Part shown: piece after piece, positions 1 to 9,771 of the stretch
How positions within the stretch are numbered: position 1 is the stretch's first letter
Layout: each line of letters starts with the position of its first letter
Assembly: GCA_947625155.1 (NCBI GenBank)
Contig: CANQNG010000012.1
Coordinates: 1-52,292 of the forward strand
DNA length: 52,292 nt
Direction: 5' to 3'
DNA from: an uncultured Clostridia bacterium
GTDB lineage: Bacteria > Bacillota > Clostridia > Oscillospirales > Ruminococcaceae
Made by a program: the position numbers and the translations under genes
Notes under the pieces: model-generated
Told to the model about the DNA's origin: nothing
The model's input: only the letters and a program-made list of their open reading frames with translations
Databases searched by the model: none

Positions 1-75
1 TTCTTAGGCAGAATGCATGGATTTCTTACTTGTTTTTCTACTTTTTGCCTATTGACATTTTACCGTAGGACTCCA

Positions 76-549
76 TTATTTGTTTGTTCCGTTAAAACAT
101 TTGTCCACCACGACGGCGAACAGCGGAACGTAGTCGTCATAATATTTGTCATCCATGTGCAGGATGTATTTCGGCTGGTTGTTTGCCTGTTTTTCCGTGT
201 CGATCGAACCGATCTCTGTTTTGTCGATCTTGATCTTCAGATGCGCATGTTCCCTGCCTTTCAGCGTATACTTGCCGCCATCCCCCTCCAGATCGATCGC
301 GGGGTCTACAAAAAAGGAACGGCATCGGGCATGCAGAAAGACCGCATCATTGAAGATGATCTGGAATGCAGGCTTCACGCCGCTTTCCGTGCGTATCAGC
401 GTGTACAGGGCATATCCGCTCGCATCGTGCAGGGTCGTGACCGGCATGCCCACAAATTTTTTCTTCTTGGTGACCGAATAAATTTTCCTGTCCTTTGTGT
501 CTGTGACCGTGTACTTCCCCTGTCCCGTTGGAATGATGATGAGCTCCAT
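76..549 (-). CDS. Unknown protein, LURP-one/tubby-like beta fold suspected
   Basis: A 157-residue protein I do not firmly recognise. It has no signal peptide or membrane segment and is a run of short alternating hydrophobic/charged strands (MELIIIPTGQGKYTVTD at the N-terminus, then repeated K-Y-x-V and K-x-Y-x-L units). That pattern recalls the LURP-one-related/tubby C2 beta-barrel proteins common in Clostridia, but this is an inference from composition. Its start lies 3 bases after the argD stop, so it is the last gene of the arginine operon and probably translated from the same message. Nothing in the sequence points to a catalytic role in arginine synthesis. No clear terminator is visible in bases 1-75. 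Confidence 0.6.
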   Translation of the reverse strand: MELIIIPTGQGKYTVTDTKDRKIYSVTKKKKFVGMPVTTLHDASGYALYTLIRTESGVKPAFQIIFNDAVFLHARCRSFFVDPAIDLEGDGGKYTLKGREHAHLKIKIDKTEIGSIDTEKQANNQPKYILHMDDKYYDDYVPLFAVVVDKCFNGTNK

Positions 550-552
550 AGA

Positions 553-1719
553 TCAACCCTCCAAAACATCGCACAATATGTCTGTTCCTGCTTGTAACTC
601 CTCCTGTGAGATCATCAGCGGCGGCAGAAGCCTTACTTTTTCCTTGGCAGTCAGCACCAGCAGCCCCCTGTCAAGGCAGGCTTTCAGCACATCGGGGGCT
701 TTTTTGGTTTTCAGCGAAATGCCGATCATCATGCCCAGCCCGGATACTGCCTCTACCTCGTCAAGCGCTAGCAGCCTGTCACGCAGATACTGCCCCTTTT
801 CTGCAATGGCATCCAGAACACCCGGTCCTGCCAGTTTCCGGAGCACTACTTGCGCTCCGGCACAGACAATGGGATTTCCCCCGAATGTCGAGCCATGTGT
901 CCCCGCTGTCAGCACATCGGCGCAGTGCTCAGCCGCCAGACAAGCACCGATCGGCAATCCGCCGCCAAGCCCCTTTGCCGCTGTGGTCACATCCGGTCTT
1001 ACGCCAAAATGCTCCGCCGCAAACAGCTTTCCCGTCCTGCCGATGCCCGTCTGCACCTCGTCTGCGATCATCAGCAAGTCCCGTTCCGTGCAGACTTTCC
1101 GCACCTCGTCCACAAACGCCTGCTCCAGCGGCATCACGCCGCCCTCGCCCTGCACGAATTCCACCATGACCGCACAGACCGTGTCGTCCAGCTTCGCATG
1201 CAGGTCGGCGATGTCATTTGCCTTTACATACCGGAAGCCCTCCGGGAACGGGAAGAAATAGTTGTGGAATACCTCCTGCCCGGTCGCTGCCAAAGTCGTC
1301 AGCGTGCGCCCGTGGAAGGAATTTTCCAGTGTCAGGATCGTTCCTCTGCCCTTGCCGTATTTGTCAAAGCTGTATTTCCTTGCCAGTTTGATGGCACATT
1401 CATTGGCTTCTGCGCCGCTGTTGCCGAAGAATATTTTACTGTATCCGGACATCGTGCAGAGCAGTTCCGCCAGTTCCGCCTGCGGCTGGTGGTAGAACAA
1501 ATTGGAGGTGTGCGGCAGTTTTCTTGCCTGTTCGCAGACGGCATCCGCCCAGTCCGTATCGCCGCAGCCCAGAGATGTCACCCCGATGCCGCTGCCGAGA
1601 TCGAGATATTTTTTCCCGTCCGCAGCGTAATAAGTCGCTCCGCTGCCATGTTCCAACACGACTGCACTGCGTCCGTAGATAGCCATAATATGTGCATTTG
1701 TCTGTTCGATCGTATCCAA
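553..1719 (-). CDS. argD: Acetylornithine aminotransferase ArgD
   Basis: Class-III PLP aminotransferase, 388 residues, converting N-acetylglutamate semialdehyde plus glutamate to N-acetylornithine and 2-oxoglutarate in the cytoplasm. Visible hallmarks are FFGNSGAEANECAIK (about 97-111), SFHGRT (about 134-139), the IADEVQTGIGRTG block (about 218-230) and the PLP lysine K249 in TTAAKGLGGGLPIG. I place the start at a TTG at 1719 because AAGGAG lies 8 bases upstream and the protein then begins MDTIEQTNAHIM, as family members do; an ATG 26 codons earlier would overlap the preceding gene. It follows the DUF3592-like gene by 25 bases. Succinyldiaminopimelate transaminase activity is also possible in this family. 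Confidence 0.95.
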   Translation of the reverse strand: MDTIEQTNAHIMAIYGRSAVVLEHGSGATYYAADGKKYLDLGSGIGVTSLGCGDTDWADAVCEQARKLPHTSNLFYHQPQAELAELLCTMSGYSKIFFGNSGAEANECAIKLARKYSFDKYGKGRGTILTLENSFHGRTLTTLAATGQEVFHNYFFPFPEGFRYVKANDIADLHAKLDDTVCAVMVEFVQGEGGVMPLEQAFVDEVRKVCTERDLLMIADEVQTGIGRTGKLFAAEHFGVRPDVTTAAKGLGGGLPIGACLAAEHCADVLTAGTHGSTFGGNPIVCAGAQVVLRKLAGPGVLDAIAEKGQYLRDRLLALDEVEAVSGLGMMIGISLKTKKAPDVLKACLDRGLLVLTAKEKVRLLPPLMISQEELQAGTDILCDVLEG

Positions 1720-1744
1720 TGTTATCAGCTCCTTCTTTCCCCAC

Positions 1745-2149
1745 TCAAATGAATTGCACCCACAAGATCCCATACGCTGCCAGTGTCCCGATCCCAAATG
1801 TCAGGAGCACTGCCCGGCGGAAACGGTTCCCGCCGCACACCCGGAATCGCTCTGGATGCGCCCTGTCGTAGCAGATACGCACCCTGTCCCCCGGGTGGAA
1901 TGCGTACTGCCATTCCGGAACGAATTGCTTCGCCGCTGCGGAAATTTCCCGTCCTCCGGCAGTAAATGTCACCACCGGCGCAAGCGCCTGTATCTCGCTG
2001 TGATGCCGCCATATCCGCTGCACGGCACTCGAAATGACGACCCCCTCTGCATGAGCCGGGCGGGAAATGCCGCTTCGCTCCGGCAGAAAGGCAAGCACGA
2101 TACAAAGCAGCGAGACCATGACCGGCAGCAGTTTCAGGAAAATGATCAT
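1745..2149 (-). CDS. DUF3592-like membrane protein inside the arginine operon
   Basis: A 134-residue protein with an N-terminal hydrophobic segment (about 1-22) and a C-terminal one (about 112-131), enclosing a beta-rich domain with PVVTFTAGGREI and a PGDRVRICYD motif. That two-membrane-segment layout and the V-x-F-x-x-x-G-x-x-x ... F-x-x-G-x-x-V-x-V-x-Y-D spacing match DUF3592 proteins, a family of unknown function. Its ATG overlaps the argB stop (ATGA at 2146-2149), so translation is probably coupled to argB. No known enzyme step of arginine synthesis needs a membrane protein here; the role is unknown. Confidence 0.7.
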   Translation of the reverse strand: MIIFLKLLPVMVSLLCIVLAFLPERSGISRPAHAEGVVISSAVQRIWRHHSEIQALAPVVTFTAGGREISAAAKQFVPEWQYAFHPGDRVRICYDRAHPERFRVCGGNRFRRAVLLTFGIGTLAAYGILWVQFI

Positions 2150-3012
2150 CGGAACTGTGTGCCGATACCCTCACTGGAGAGTATCTCAATGAGAATAGAA
2201 TGCGGCACTCTGCCGTCAATGATGACGGTCTTTTTCACACCACGGCGGACAGCTTCCACGCAGCAGTCAATTTTTGGTATCATGCCCCCGGAGATGATGC
2301 CCCGCTTTTTCATGAAAGGCACTTCGCTGACATTGACCTGTGAGATCAGCGTGGACGGGTCGTCCTTGTCCCGCAACAAGCCTGCAATATCCGTCAGGAG
2401 GATGAGATTTTCCGCTTTCAGTTCGGCTGCGATCCTTGCGGCAGCCGTGTCGGCATTGACATTGTATGCCTGTCCCTTTTCATCGCAGGCAACGGTCGCA
2501 ATGACCGGGATAACGCCGTTATTGAGGGCATCCACGATGGGCTTGACATTGACGTGCCGTATCGTTCCCACATAGCCCAGATCCTCGTCATTCGGACCAT
2601 AGGCACGTTCTGCAAGGAGCATTTTCTCATCCAGTCCGCAAAGCCCGACTGCCGTGCCGTTGTACTGCCCCAGCAGAGAGACCAGCTCCTTGTTGACCTT
2701 TCCGGCAAGCACCATTTTCACCACGTCCACGGTCGCTGCATCCGTATAGCGCAGCCCGCCGATGAATTTGCTCTCGATGCCGAGCTTTTTCAGCATATCA
2801 TTGATCTCCGGTCCGCCGCCGTGTACCAGCACGACTTTCACACCGACCAGCGTCAGCAGCACGATATCGCTCATGACTGCCATTTTCAGGGCATCGTTCG
2901 TCATGGCATTGCCGCCGTATTTGACGACCACGATCTTATTGTTGTATTTCTGGATATAGGGCAAGGCATCGTTCAGCACTCTTGCCCGCACCTCATTGGA
3001 GATATTCTGCAT
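2146..3012 (-). CDS. argB: Acetylglutamate kinase ArgB
   Basis: Amino-acid kinase family enzyme, 288 residues, phosphorylating N-acetylglutamate with ATP in the second step of ornithine synthesis. Visible are the ATP/phosphate lysine motif VVKYGGNAM (about 29-37), the LVHGGGPEIN motif (about 62-71) with the glycine-rich substrate loop, FIGGLRYTD (about 83-91) and the NADTAAARIA segment near the C-terminal half. The N-terminal helix (about 1-25) of the type present in arginine-inhibited hexameric forms is present, so feedback inhibition is plausible. It lies 11 bases after argJ and shares its stop with the start of the DUF3592-like gene. Confidence 0.97.
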   Translation of the reverse strand: MQNISNEVRARVLNDALPYIQKYNNKIVVVKYGGNAMTNDALKMAVMSDIVLLTLVGVKVVLVHGGGPEINDMLKKLGIESKFIGGLRYTDAATVDVVKMVLAGKVNKELVSLLGQYNGTAVGLCGLDEKMLLAERAYGPNDEDLGYVGTIRHVNVKPIVDALNNGVIPVIATVACDEKGQAYNVNADTAAARIAAELKAENLILLTDIAGLLRDKDDPSTLISQVNVSEVPFMKKRGIISGGMIPKIDCCVEAVRRGVKKTVIIDGRVPHSILIEILSSEGIGTQFR

Positions 3013-3023
3013 GGCTTGCCTCC

Positions 3024-4316
<1,293 letters not shown>

Positions 4317-4323
4317 AACCTCC

Positions 4324-5262
4324 TCAAAGCAGTCCGGTCGTTTCCGGAATACCCATCATAATATTCATGCACTGCACTGCCGCACCGGATGCCCCCTTGC
4401 CGAGGTTGTCCAGCCGGGCGCAGAGCAGGATCTGTTCGTCATTGCCGAACGTGAAAATTTCGAGCTTGTTCTGTCCGCTCAGGGTATTGGAAGCGAGGAA
4501 GAACGCCTTCTGCTCTTCCGGCGGCATCACCGGCTGCACGGAGATGAGCTTGGCATCAGCATAATGCGCCCGAAATGTCTCGTTCACCTGTGCAAGGGTG
4601 ATCTTCTTCTCCAGCATCCTTGTCTGGATCGGTACAGAGACCACCATGCCGCTGTAGTAGTTGCAGATGAGCGGGGAGAACATCGGCGGATACTGCAAGC
4701 CGGAAAAAAGCTGCATCTCCGGCAGGTGCTTATGCTGCTGTGAAAGCGCATACAGACGGGGGCTGTTGAATGCAAAGGGCTTGTCTGCGCTCTCATACTG
4801 TGCGATCGCCTTTTTGCCTGCGCCGCTGTAGCCGGATGTCGCATAGGCAAATACCGGAAGATCCGCCGGGATCAGTCCGTGCTGCACAAGCGGATACAGC
4901 AAAGAAATAAAACCGCTCGCATAGCAACCCGGCACTGCCGTCCTTGCCGAACCTGCGATCTTTTCCCGGAATGCCTCAGACAGCTCCGGGAAACCGTAAG
5001 CCCATGCCGGGTCTGTCCGGTGTGCTGTGGAGGCATCCAAGATCCTCGTATGCCCGCCCGCCAGTGTCACTGCCTCTCTTGCGGCATCATCCGGCAGGCA
5101 CAGGAACGTGATATCCGCCTCCGCCATGATCTCCGCACGCTTTTCATTGTTGTGCCTGTCCTCGTCCGCAATTTTCAGCAGGGTGATGTCCTCCCGTGCC
5201 TGCAACCTGTCCAAGATCTGCAAGCCCGTTGTGCCTGCCTGTCCGTCTACATAGACCTTCAT
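4324..5262 (-). CDS. argC: N-acetyl-gamma-glutamyl-phosphate reductase ArgC (short type 2)
   Basis: NADPH-dependent reductase, 312 residues, making N-acetylglutamate semialdehyde. The start MKVYVDGQAGTTGLQI is the nucleotide-binding strand-loop of the short type-2 AGPR; the catalytic cysteine is C113 in VPGCYASGF. The length of about 310 fits type 2 rather than the about 345 residues of type 1. The start codon overlaps the stop of the preceding small membrane protein gene, again with an ATGA overlap (5259-5262), indicating translational coupling. Confidence 0.96.
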   Translation of the reverse strand: MKVYVDGQAGTTGLQILDRLQAREDITLLKIADEDRHNNEKRAEIMAEADITFLCLPDDAAREAVTLAGGHTRILDASTAHRTDPAWAYGFPELSEAFREKIAGSARTAVPGCYASGFISLLYPLVQHGLIPADLPVFAYATSGYSGAGKKAIAQYESADKPFAFNSPRLYALSQQHKHLPEMQLFSGLQYPPMFSPLICNYYSGMVVSVPIQTRMLEKKITLAQVNETFRAHYADAKLISVQPVMPPEEQKAFFLASNTLSGQNKLEIFTFGNDEQILLCARLDNLGKGASGAAVQCMNIMMGIPETTGLL

Positions 5263-5471
5263 TTTTTTTCGTCCTCCTCTTCATCCTTCTCCGGCTCACG
5301 GGGGCATTTCCACAGACTGTAGGCACAGCAGGCGATCAGGCAGAGCACTGCCCAGACCACCGATACCCAGTAGCGATCGATGAAAATGCCGATCAGGATC
5401 TCCCCGATAAACCACACCAGCACAGAAAGTGCCGTCAGTGCCAGTATGAACCGGACCGCCCGTTTCTTCAT
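5259..5471 (-). CDS. Small two-helix membrane protein between argH and argC
   Basis: A 70-residue protein of unknown function with two hydrophobic segments (about 7-29 and 36-54) joined by a short loop, followed by a cytoplasm-type tail made almost only of K, E and D (PEKDEEEDEKK). The start lies 3 bases after the argH stop and its stop overlaps the argC start, so it is embedded and coupled in the operon rather than a chance reading frame. No similarity to a transporter or enzyme is evident. It could be a small regulatory or structural membrane peptide; there is no basis for a precise function. Confidence 0.7.
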   Translation of the reverse strand: MKKRAVRFILALTALSVLVWFIGEILIGIFIDRYWVSVVWAVLCLIACCAYSLWKCPREPEKDEEEDEKK

Positions 5472-5474
5472 CCC

Positions 5475-6866
5475 TTAATCCCAGCAGCTCCGGCACTGCT
5501 CCAGTTCGTAGCGGATCTCCTCCATTTGTGCCGTCACTGCCTCCGGCGCAGGTGCGCCGTAGGAATTGCGCCCTTTCACGCAGTTCTCAAGGCGGATGGC
5601 TTCATAGACATCCTCGTCAAACAGCTCCGACAGTTTCCGGTAGCTTTCCAGCGGGAGCGTTTCCAGTGTCAGCCCCTCCGCAATGCACTGTGCGACTAGT
5701 GTGCCTGTGATCTTATAGGCATCCCGGAACGGCATACCCTTTTTCACAAGGTAGTCCGCACAATCCGTGGCATTGATAAAGCCGCCTGCCGCTGCTTTCC
5801 GCATATTTTCGGGGATGACACGCATGGTAGAGAGCATGGGGATGAACGTTTTCACGCAGAGTTTCACGTTGTCAACGGCATCGAAAATGGCTTCCTTGTC
5901 CTCCTGCATATCCTTGTTGTAGGCAAGCGGCAAACCCTTGAGCATGGACAGCAGTGTCATCAGGTCGCCGTTGACCCTGCCCGTCTTGCCCCGTATCAGC
6001 TCCGTGACATCGGGGTTTTTCTTCTGCGGCATGATAGAGGAACCTGTCGCATAGGCATCATCGAGTTCGATGAACTTGAATTCCCACGAACACCACAGAA
6101 TGATCTCCTCCGAGAATCGGCTCAGATGCGTCATGATAAGAGAAAGCGCACAGCACAGCTCCACGCAGAAATCCCTGTCCGACACGCCGTCCAGACTGTT
6201 GTCCGTCGGCTTGTCAAAGCCGAGCAGCCTTGCCGTCTGCCAGCGGTCAATGGGATAGGTCGTCCCTGCCAGCGCACCGCATCCCAGAGGGCATTCGTTC
6301 ATGCGTTCTGCCGCATCATGCAGACGCATCAAGTCCCGCCGCAGCATCTGCGCATAGGTCAGCAAGTGATGCGCAAAGGTGATCGGCTGCGCCCGCTGCA
6401 AATGCGTATAGCCGGGCATGATCGTTTCCTTGTGCTGCTCCGCCATATCGCAGATCGTCTCTGCAAGCTCGTGTACCAGTAAAGCGATCTCCCGCACCGC
6501 ATCCCGCAGATAGAGCCGAATATCCAGTGCGACCTGATCATTCCGGGAACGTGCCGTGTGCAGCCGTTTGCCCGTGCTGCCGAGCCGCTTTGTCAGCTCC
6601 GCCTCCACGAACATATGGATGTCCTCCGCATGCGGGTCAAACGCCAGTGTCCCGTTCTCAATATCCGACAGGATACCCTGCAAGCCCTGTATAATGGCTT
6701 CGCTTTCGGTTTTTTCGATAATGCCGCAGTCGCCGAGCATTGCTGCATGGGCAATGCTGCCCCGGATATCCTGCGCATACATTCTTGCATCAAAGGCAAT
6801 GGACGAATTGAAGGCATTGACTGTCTCGTCCACTTCCTTTGCAAATCTGCCTGCCCAAAGTGCCAT
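5475..6866 (-). CDS. argH: Argininosuccinate lyase ArgH
   Basis: Fumarase/aspartase superfamily lyase, 463 residues, splitting argininosuccinate into arginine and fumarate. The superfamily signature GSSIMPQKKNPD lies at about 275-286 with the catalytic serine S277; the catalytic histidine is in GYTHLQRAQPI (about 153-163); TARSRNDQ (about 104-111) binds substrate. I choose the ATG at 6866 because GGAGGAG sits 6-7 bases upstream and the protein then begins MALWAGRF as in the family. The 78-base gap to argG contains alternative hairpins, one of which would cover this ribosome site (see separate entry). Confidence 0.97.
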   Translation of the reverse strand: MALWAGRFAKEVDETVNAFNSSIAFDARMYAQDIRGSIAHAAMLGDCGIIEKTESEAIIQGLQGILSDIENGTLAFDPHAEDIHMFVEAELTKRLGSTGKRLHTARSRNDQVALDIRLYLRDAVREIALLVHELAETICDMAEQHKETIMPGYTHLQRAQPITFAHHLLTYAQMLRRDLMRLHDAAERMNECPLGCGALAGTTYPIDRWQTARLLGFDKPTDNSLDGVSDRDFCVELCCALSLIMTHLSRFSEEIILWCSWEFKFIELDDAYATGSSIMPQKKNPDVTELIRGKTGRVNGDLMTLLSMLKGLPLAYNKDMQEDKEAIFDAVDNVKLCVKTFIPMLSTMRVIPENMRKAAAGGFINATDCADYLVKKGMPFRDAYKITGTLVAQCIAEGLTLETLPLESYRKLSELFDEDVYEAIRLENCVKGRNSYGAPAPEAVTAQMEEIRYELEQCRSCWD

Positions 6867-6874
6867 AGCTTCTC

Positions 6875-6918
6875 CTCCGGTCATAAATGACAGAACCGGA
6901 GACCCGTGAAAGTCTCCG
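6875..6918 (-). promoter_or_regulatory. Two competing hairpins over the argH ribosome binding site
   Basis: Read on the minus strand, CGGAGAC (6903-6897 region paired with 6912-6918) forms a 7-bp hairpin with an 8-base loop. The downstream part of that same stem, CTCCGG, can instead pair with CCGGAG at 6875-6880, which is part of the argH Shine-Dalgarno; that second hairpin is extended by an inner GTCAT/ATGAC stem (6880-6891). The two folds share bases and cannot coexist. This suggests translational control or a differential-expression device between argG and argH. There is no long U tract, so it is not a simple terminator. Function is inferred from base pairing only. Confidence 0.45.
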
Positions 6919-6944
6919 TGCCCTGCCGTGATATTTGCTTTGTA

Positions 6945-8177
6945 TCAGTTCTTCTCTGCCCGCTTCTTGTCGAGCTGTGCCTTGACCTTGATCGGCAGCC
7001 CGAACAGGTTGATAAAGCCTGCGCTGTCTTTCTGATCGTAGACCTCGTCCTCATCGAAAGTAGCGACCTCCGGGTCGTACAATGTGTACGGCGAGGTCAC
7101 ACCGGCATTGATGATATTGCCCTTGTACAGTTTCAGGCGCACGTCGCCTGTCACGGTCTTCTGCGTTTCGGTCACAAAAGCGCTCATTGCCTCACGCAGG
7201 GGGGTGAACCACTGCCCGTTGTAGACAATGTCTGCGAACTTGATGCCGAGATACTGCTTGACTCTTGCGGTCTCCTTGTCGATGGTGATCGTCTCCAGCA
7301 CTTCATGTGCATGGTAGAGGATCGCACCGCCGGGTGTCTCGTACACGCCACGGGACTTCATACCGACCAGACGGTTTTCCACAAGGTCAGCCAGACCGAT
7401 GCCGTTCTCACCGCCGAGCTTGTTGAGGGTGGTGACGATCTCCGTGCCGTTCATGGGCTTGCCGTCAATGGCAGTCGGCACGCCCTTTTCAAAATGAATG
7501 GTCACATAAGTAGGCTTGTCCGGTGCCTGAATGGGGGAAACGCCCATTTCGAGGAAGCCGGGCTTTTCATACTGCGGCTCGTTTGCCGGATCTTCGAGGT
7601 CAAGCCCCTCGTGGGACAGATGCCAGAGGTTCTTGTCCTTGGAATAATTGGTCTCCCGGCTGATCTTCAGGGGGATATTGTGTGCTTCAGCATAATCGAT
7701 CTCCTGATCACGGGACTTCAGGTCCCAGATACGCCACGGAGCGATGATCTGCATATCCGGTGCAAATGCCTTGATAGCCAGCTCAAAGCGCACCTGATCG
7801 TTGCCCTTGCCGGTGCAGCCGTGGCAGATAGCATCAGCGCCCTCAGCAATGGCGATCTCGGCGATCCGCTTGGCGATGATCGGACGTGCAAAGGACGTAC
7901 CGAGCATGTATCTGTTCTCGTAGACCGCACCAGCCTGCACGGTCGGGAACACATAATCGGTGATGAATTCCTCCGTCAGGTCCTCGATATAGAGCTTGGA
8001 AGCGCCGGTCTTGAGGGCTTTTTCCTCCAGTCCGTCGAGTTCTGTGCCCTGTCCGACATTACCGGAAACGGCAATGACCTCACAGTTGTTGTAGTTCTCC
8101 TTGAGCCACGGGATGATGATAGAGGTATCCAGACCGCCGGAATATGCCAGTACGACTTTCTTGATCTCTTTTGCCAT
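6945..8177 (-). CDS. argG: Argininosuccinate synthase ArgG
   Basis: ATP-pyrophosphatase family enzyme, 410 residues, joining citrulline and aspartate with ATP to give argininosuccinate. The N-terminal PP-loop AYSGGLDTS (about 11-19) and the [14 protein letters not shown] citrulline/aspartate motif (about 120-133) are visible. It is the first gene of the operon, with a clear sigma-A promoter and ARG-box-like site upstream, so the whole block is probably repressed by ArgR/AhrC when arginine is abundant. argF and carAB are not in this window, so citrulline supply must be encoded elsewhere. Confidence 0.97.
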   Translation of the reverse strand: MAKEIKKVVLAYSGGLDTSIIIPWLKENYNNCEVIAVSGNVGQGTELDGLEEKALKTGASKLYIEDLTEEFITDYVFPTVQAGAVYENRYMLGTSFARPIIAKRIAEIAIAEGADAICHGCTGKGNDQVRFELAIKAFAPDMQIIAPWRIWDLKSRDQEIDYAEAHNIPLKISRETNYSKDKNLWHLSHEGLDLEDPANEPQYEKPGFLEMGVSPIQAPDKPTYVTIHFEKGVPTAIDGKPMNGTEIVTTLNKLGGENGIGLADLVENRLVGMKSRGVYETPGGAILYHAHEVLETITIDKETARVKQYLGIKFADIVYNGQWFTPLREAMSAFVTETQKTVTGDVRLKLYKGNIINAGVTSPYTLYDPEVATFDEDEVYDQKDSAGFINLFGLPIKVKAQLDKKRAEKN

Positions 8178-8235
8178 GATTACATTCCTCCTGCTGCTTT
8201 TTGCTCCGGAAACGATCTCCGGACTTTACCTTTTT

Positions 8236-8265
8236 ATTATACTACATCTGCCAGCAGATCGTCAA
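8236..8265 (-). promoter_or_regulatory. Sigma-A promoter of the arg operon
   Basis: Minus strand: TTGACG, an 18-base spacer, then TATAAT (8236-8241), about 60 bases before the argG start. The spacer holds a perfect 14-base dyad ATCTGC-TG-GCAGAT (8246-8259), which could be an additional operator. Confidence 0.8.
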
Positions 8266-8271
8266 GGGTTT

Positions 8272-8287
8272 TTGCATAAATATACAA
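8272..8287 (-). promoter_or_regulatory. ARG-box-like operator
   Basis: The 16 bases TTGCATAAATATACAA match the generic ArgR/AhrC half-site pattern TGNATWWWWATNCA exactly and lie directly upstream of the argG -35 box. Location and match support arginine-dependent control by an ArgR-type hexamer; argR itself is not in the window. A second box next to it is not evident. Confidence 0.55.
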
Positions 8288-8308
8288 TAATTTAACATAT
8301 TTATCCCC

Positions 8309-8334
8309 AAATATTCATTCTGGGATGAATATTT
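8309..8334. promoter_or_regulatory. 26-bp dyad between argG and spo0A
   Basis: AAATATTCAT-TCTGGG-ATGAATATTT is a perfect inverted repeat with 10-base arms, AT-rich, about 44 bases upstream of the argG -35 box and over 200 bases upstream of the spo0A promoter. The half-sites face inward, unlike an ARG box, so another regulator is more likely. The rest of the 445-base gap (8178-8622) holds the two divergent promoters and no small gene that I can support. Confidence 0.45.
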
Positions 8335-8562
8335 TGGATATTTGCATATCTGTTTCAGCTCCCGGAGGCGGCGCACGGGAGATGATATGAAAAAATAACT
8401 GTATGTGTCATTTTGCTGCACCGCCGAAAGTCGGCACTTTCCACATGTATTTCCGGTTCTTTCAACAGTATCATCCAGATCTTCCACCGATATTCCACAG
8501 CATTTCCACACGCCTCCCCCCAAACTTCTCCTTTTTTCGGCATATCTCGCATCTTTTCGCTC

Positions 8563-8591
8563 TTGACGAACGGGTTTTTCTGTGGTACGAT
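8563..8591 (+). promoter_or_regulatory. Probable spo0A promoter
   Basis: TTGACG, 17 bases, TACGAT, ending 31 bases before the spo0A start. The -10 is weak (4 of 6), which may reflect regulation. No clear TGTCGAA 0A box is seen nearby. Confidence 0.5.
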
Positions 8592-8622
8592 AAATATTGT
8601 AGAGCAAAGGAGGACATTGCGA

Positions 8623-9393
8623 ATGAATGATAAGATCAAAGTGCTGATCGGTGATGACACCGTAGATCATGGAATTACAACGGCAAGTACGCTGCGGAGC
8701 CACGGATTATATGCGATCACCCGCCGGAAGGACGGCAGTGTGCTGTTGAATACCATTTTGGAAGAAAAACCGGATGTCGTCGTGATCGACAGCGTTATGG
8801 CACATATGGATGCCATTGAGCTGATCAAGCGTACCAAAGCGGAAGCTCCGGTATTTCCGGCGTTTATTGTCACTTCCGGGTATGACAATCCTTTTGTGGA
8901 GCGCCAGATCATGGAGCTTGGTGCAAAGTATTTCATGCTGCGTCCATTTGATGTGAATGTCCTTGCCGAACGCATTCGTGACATTACCGCACAGCCTGCC
9001 TCTCCCGAAAGAAACGGACAGGATATGGAGATCGTTGTGACTGACATCATCCACCAGCTCGGTGTACCTGCCCATATCAAGGGGTATCATTATCTGCGGG
9101 CTGCCATCCTTGCTTCTCTGGACAACCCGGAGCTGCTGGAAAGTGTCACAAAGCTCCTCTACCCGACCGTTGCCCAGAAATTCAACACCACCTCCTCCCG
9201 GGTAGAACGTGCCATCCGCCATGCCATTGAGATCGCATGGGACAGGGGCGATCTGGACGTGCTGAATTCGTTCTTCGGCTACACGGTCAATACCTGCAAA
9301 GGCAAGCCTACCAACTCGGAATTCATTGCACTTGTGACGGACAAGCTGCGTCTCCAGCAGAAGTCCGGTACGGAGCTTGCCAAAGCCAGATGA
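8623..9393 (+). CDS. spo0A: Sporulation master regulator Spo0A
   Basis: A 256-residue response regulator: receiver domain (about 4-118) and a C-terminal Spo0A DNA-binding domain (about 140-250). The latter has the family-diagnostic [30 protein letters not shown] recognition region and [11 protein letters not shown]. The acidic pair D11/D12 and phospho-acceptor D56 (in [10 protein letters not shown]) are kept, as is T84. The conserved receiver lysine before PFD is replaced by arginine (R107 in YFMLRPFD), which is unusual. The start is the ATG with AGGAGG about 9 bases upstream. It presumably controls entry into sporulation; together with yabP/yabQ it suggests a spore-forming ancestry. Confidence 0.95.
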   Translation: MNDKIKVLIGDDTVDHGITTASTLRSHGLYAITRRKDGSVLLNTILEEKPDVVVIDSVMAHMDAIELIKRTKAEAPVFPAFIVTSGYDNPFVERQIMELGAKYFMLRPFDVNVLAERIRDITAQPASPERNGQDMEIVVTDIIHQLGVPAHIKGYHYLRAAILASLDNPELLESVTKLLYPTVAQKFNTTSSRVERAIRHAIEIAWDRGDLDVLNSFFGYTVNTCKGKPTNSEFIALVTDKLRLQQKSGTELAKAR

Positions 9394-9425
9394 TCTTGCA
9401 TCATAAAAAAATTTTTGAAAACCTC

Positions 9426-9454
9426 TTGCAGTTCCCCGCATTCTGTGTTATAAT
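9426..9454 (+). promoter_or_regulatory. Sigma-A promoter for the 89-residue gene
   Basis: TTGCAG, 17 bases, TATAAT, preceded by TGTG at the -16 region (TGTGTTATAAT). It lies 44 bases before the next start codon. Confidence 0.75.
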
Positions 9455-9497
9455 GTAAAAAAGAGCCGTATGCCGGACAAAGAAGGGGGAGATCACC

Positions 9498-9767
9498 ATG
9501 TTTGAGATCAATGTGGTCGGCGGTACGCTGGCACAAGAGGAGATCGATGCTTACATATTCTACACAAAGAAAAAATACGGCACACTGCTGCCCGAACACC
9601 TGAAAATTACCTTGGAAGTCGATGGTGATCATGTGAATATCACCTATGATCCGCCTTTTCGGTATCAGGTGTTCCGGGGGACGGATTATCTCGTCAACGA
9701 TGCCAAAAAGCTCAACGATCCCAAACTTGCCGAGCTGCATGACAAGATCCCGAATCCCATTACCTGA
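9498..9767 (+). CDS. Small conserved-looking protein of unknown function
   Basis: An 89-residue soluble protein (MFEINVVGG...NPIT) that I do not recognise. It alternates a helical start (EEIDAYIFYTKKKYG) with strands (HLKITLEVDGDHVNITYD) and ends in LAELHDKIPNPIT. It has its own promoter with TATAAT, a GGGGGAG ribosome site about 7 bases before the ATG, and an immediate terminator, so it is a single-gene unit. No metal-binding cysteines, signal peptide or membrane segment are present. Confidence 0.75.
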   Translation: MFEINVVGGTLAQEEIDAYIFYTKKKYGTLLPEHLKITLEVDGDHVNITYDPPFRYQVFRGTDYLVNDAKKLNDPKLAELHDKIPNPIT

Positions 9768-9771
9768 AATA

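Noticed and set aside
1-75. TTGACA at about 53 as a plus-strand promoter
   Set aside because: No -10 box at the right spacing and no plus-strand gene follows.
6906-8279. 457-codon open frame antisense to argG
   Set aside because: Exactly covers argG and carries no domain signal.
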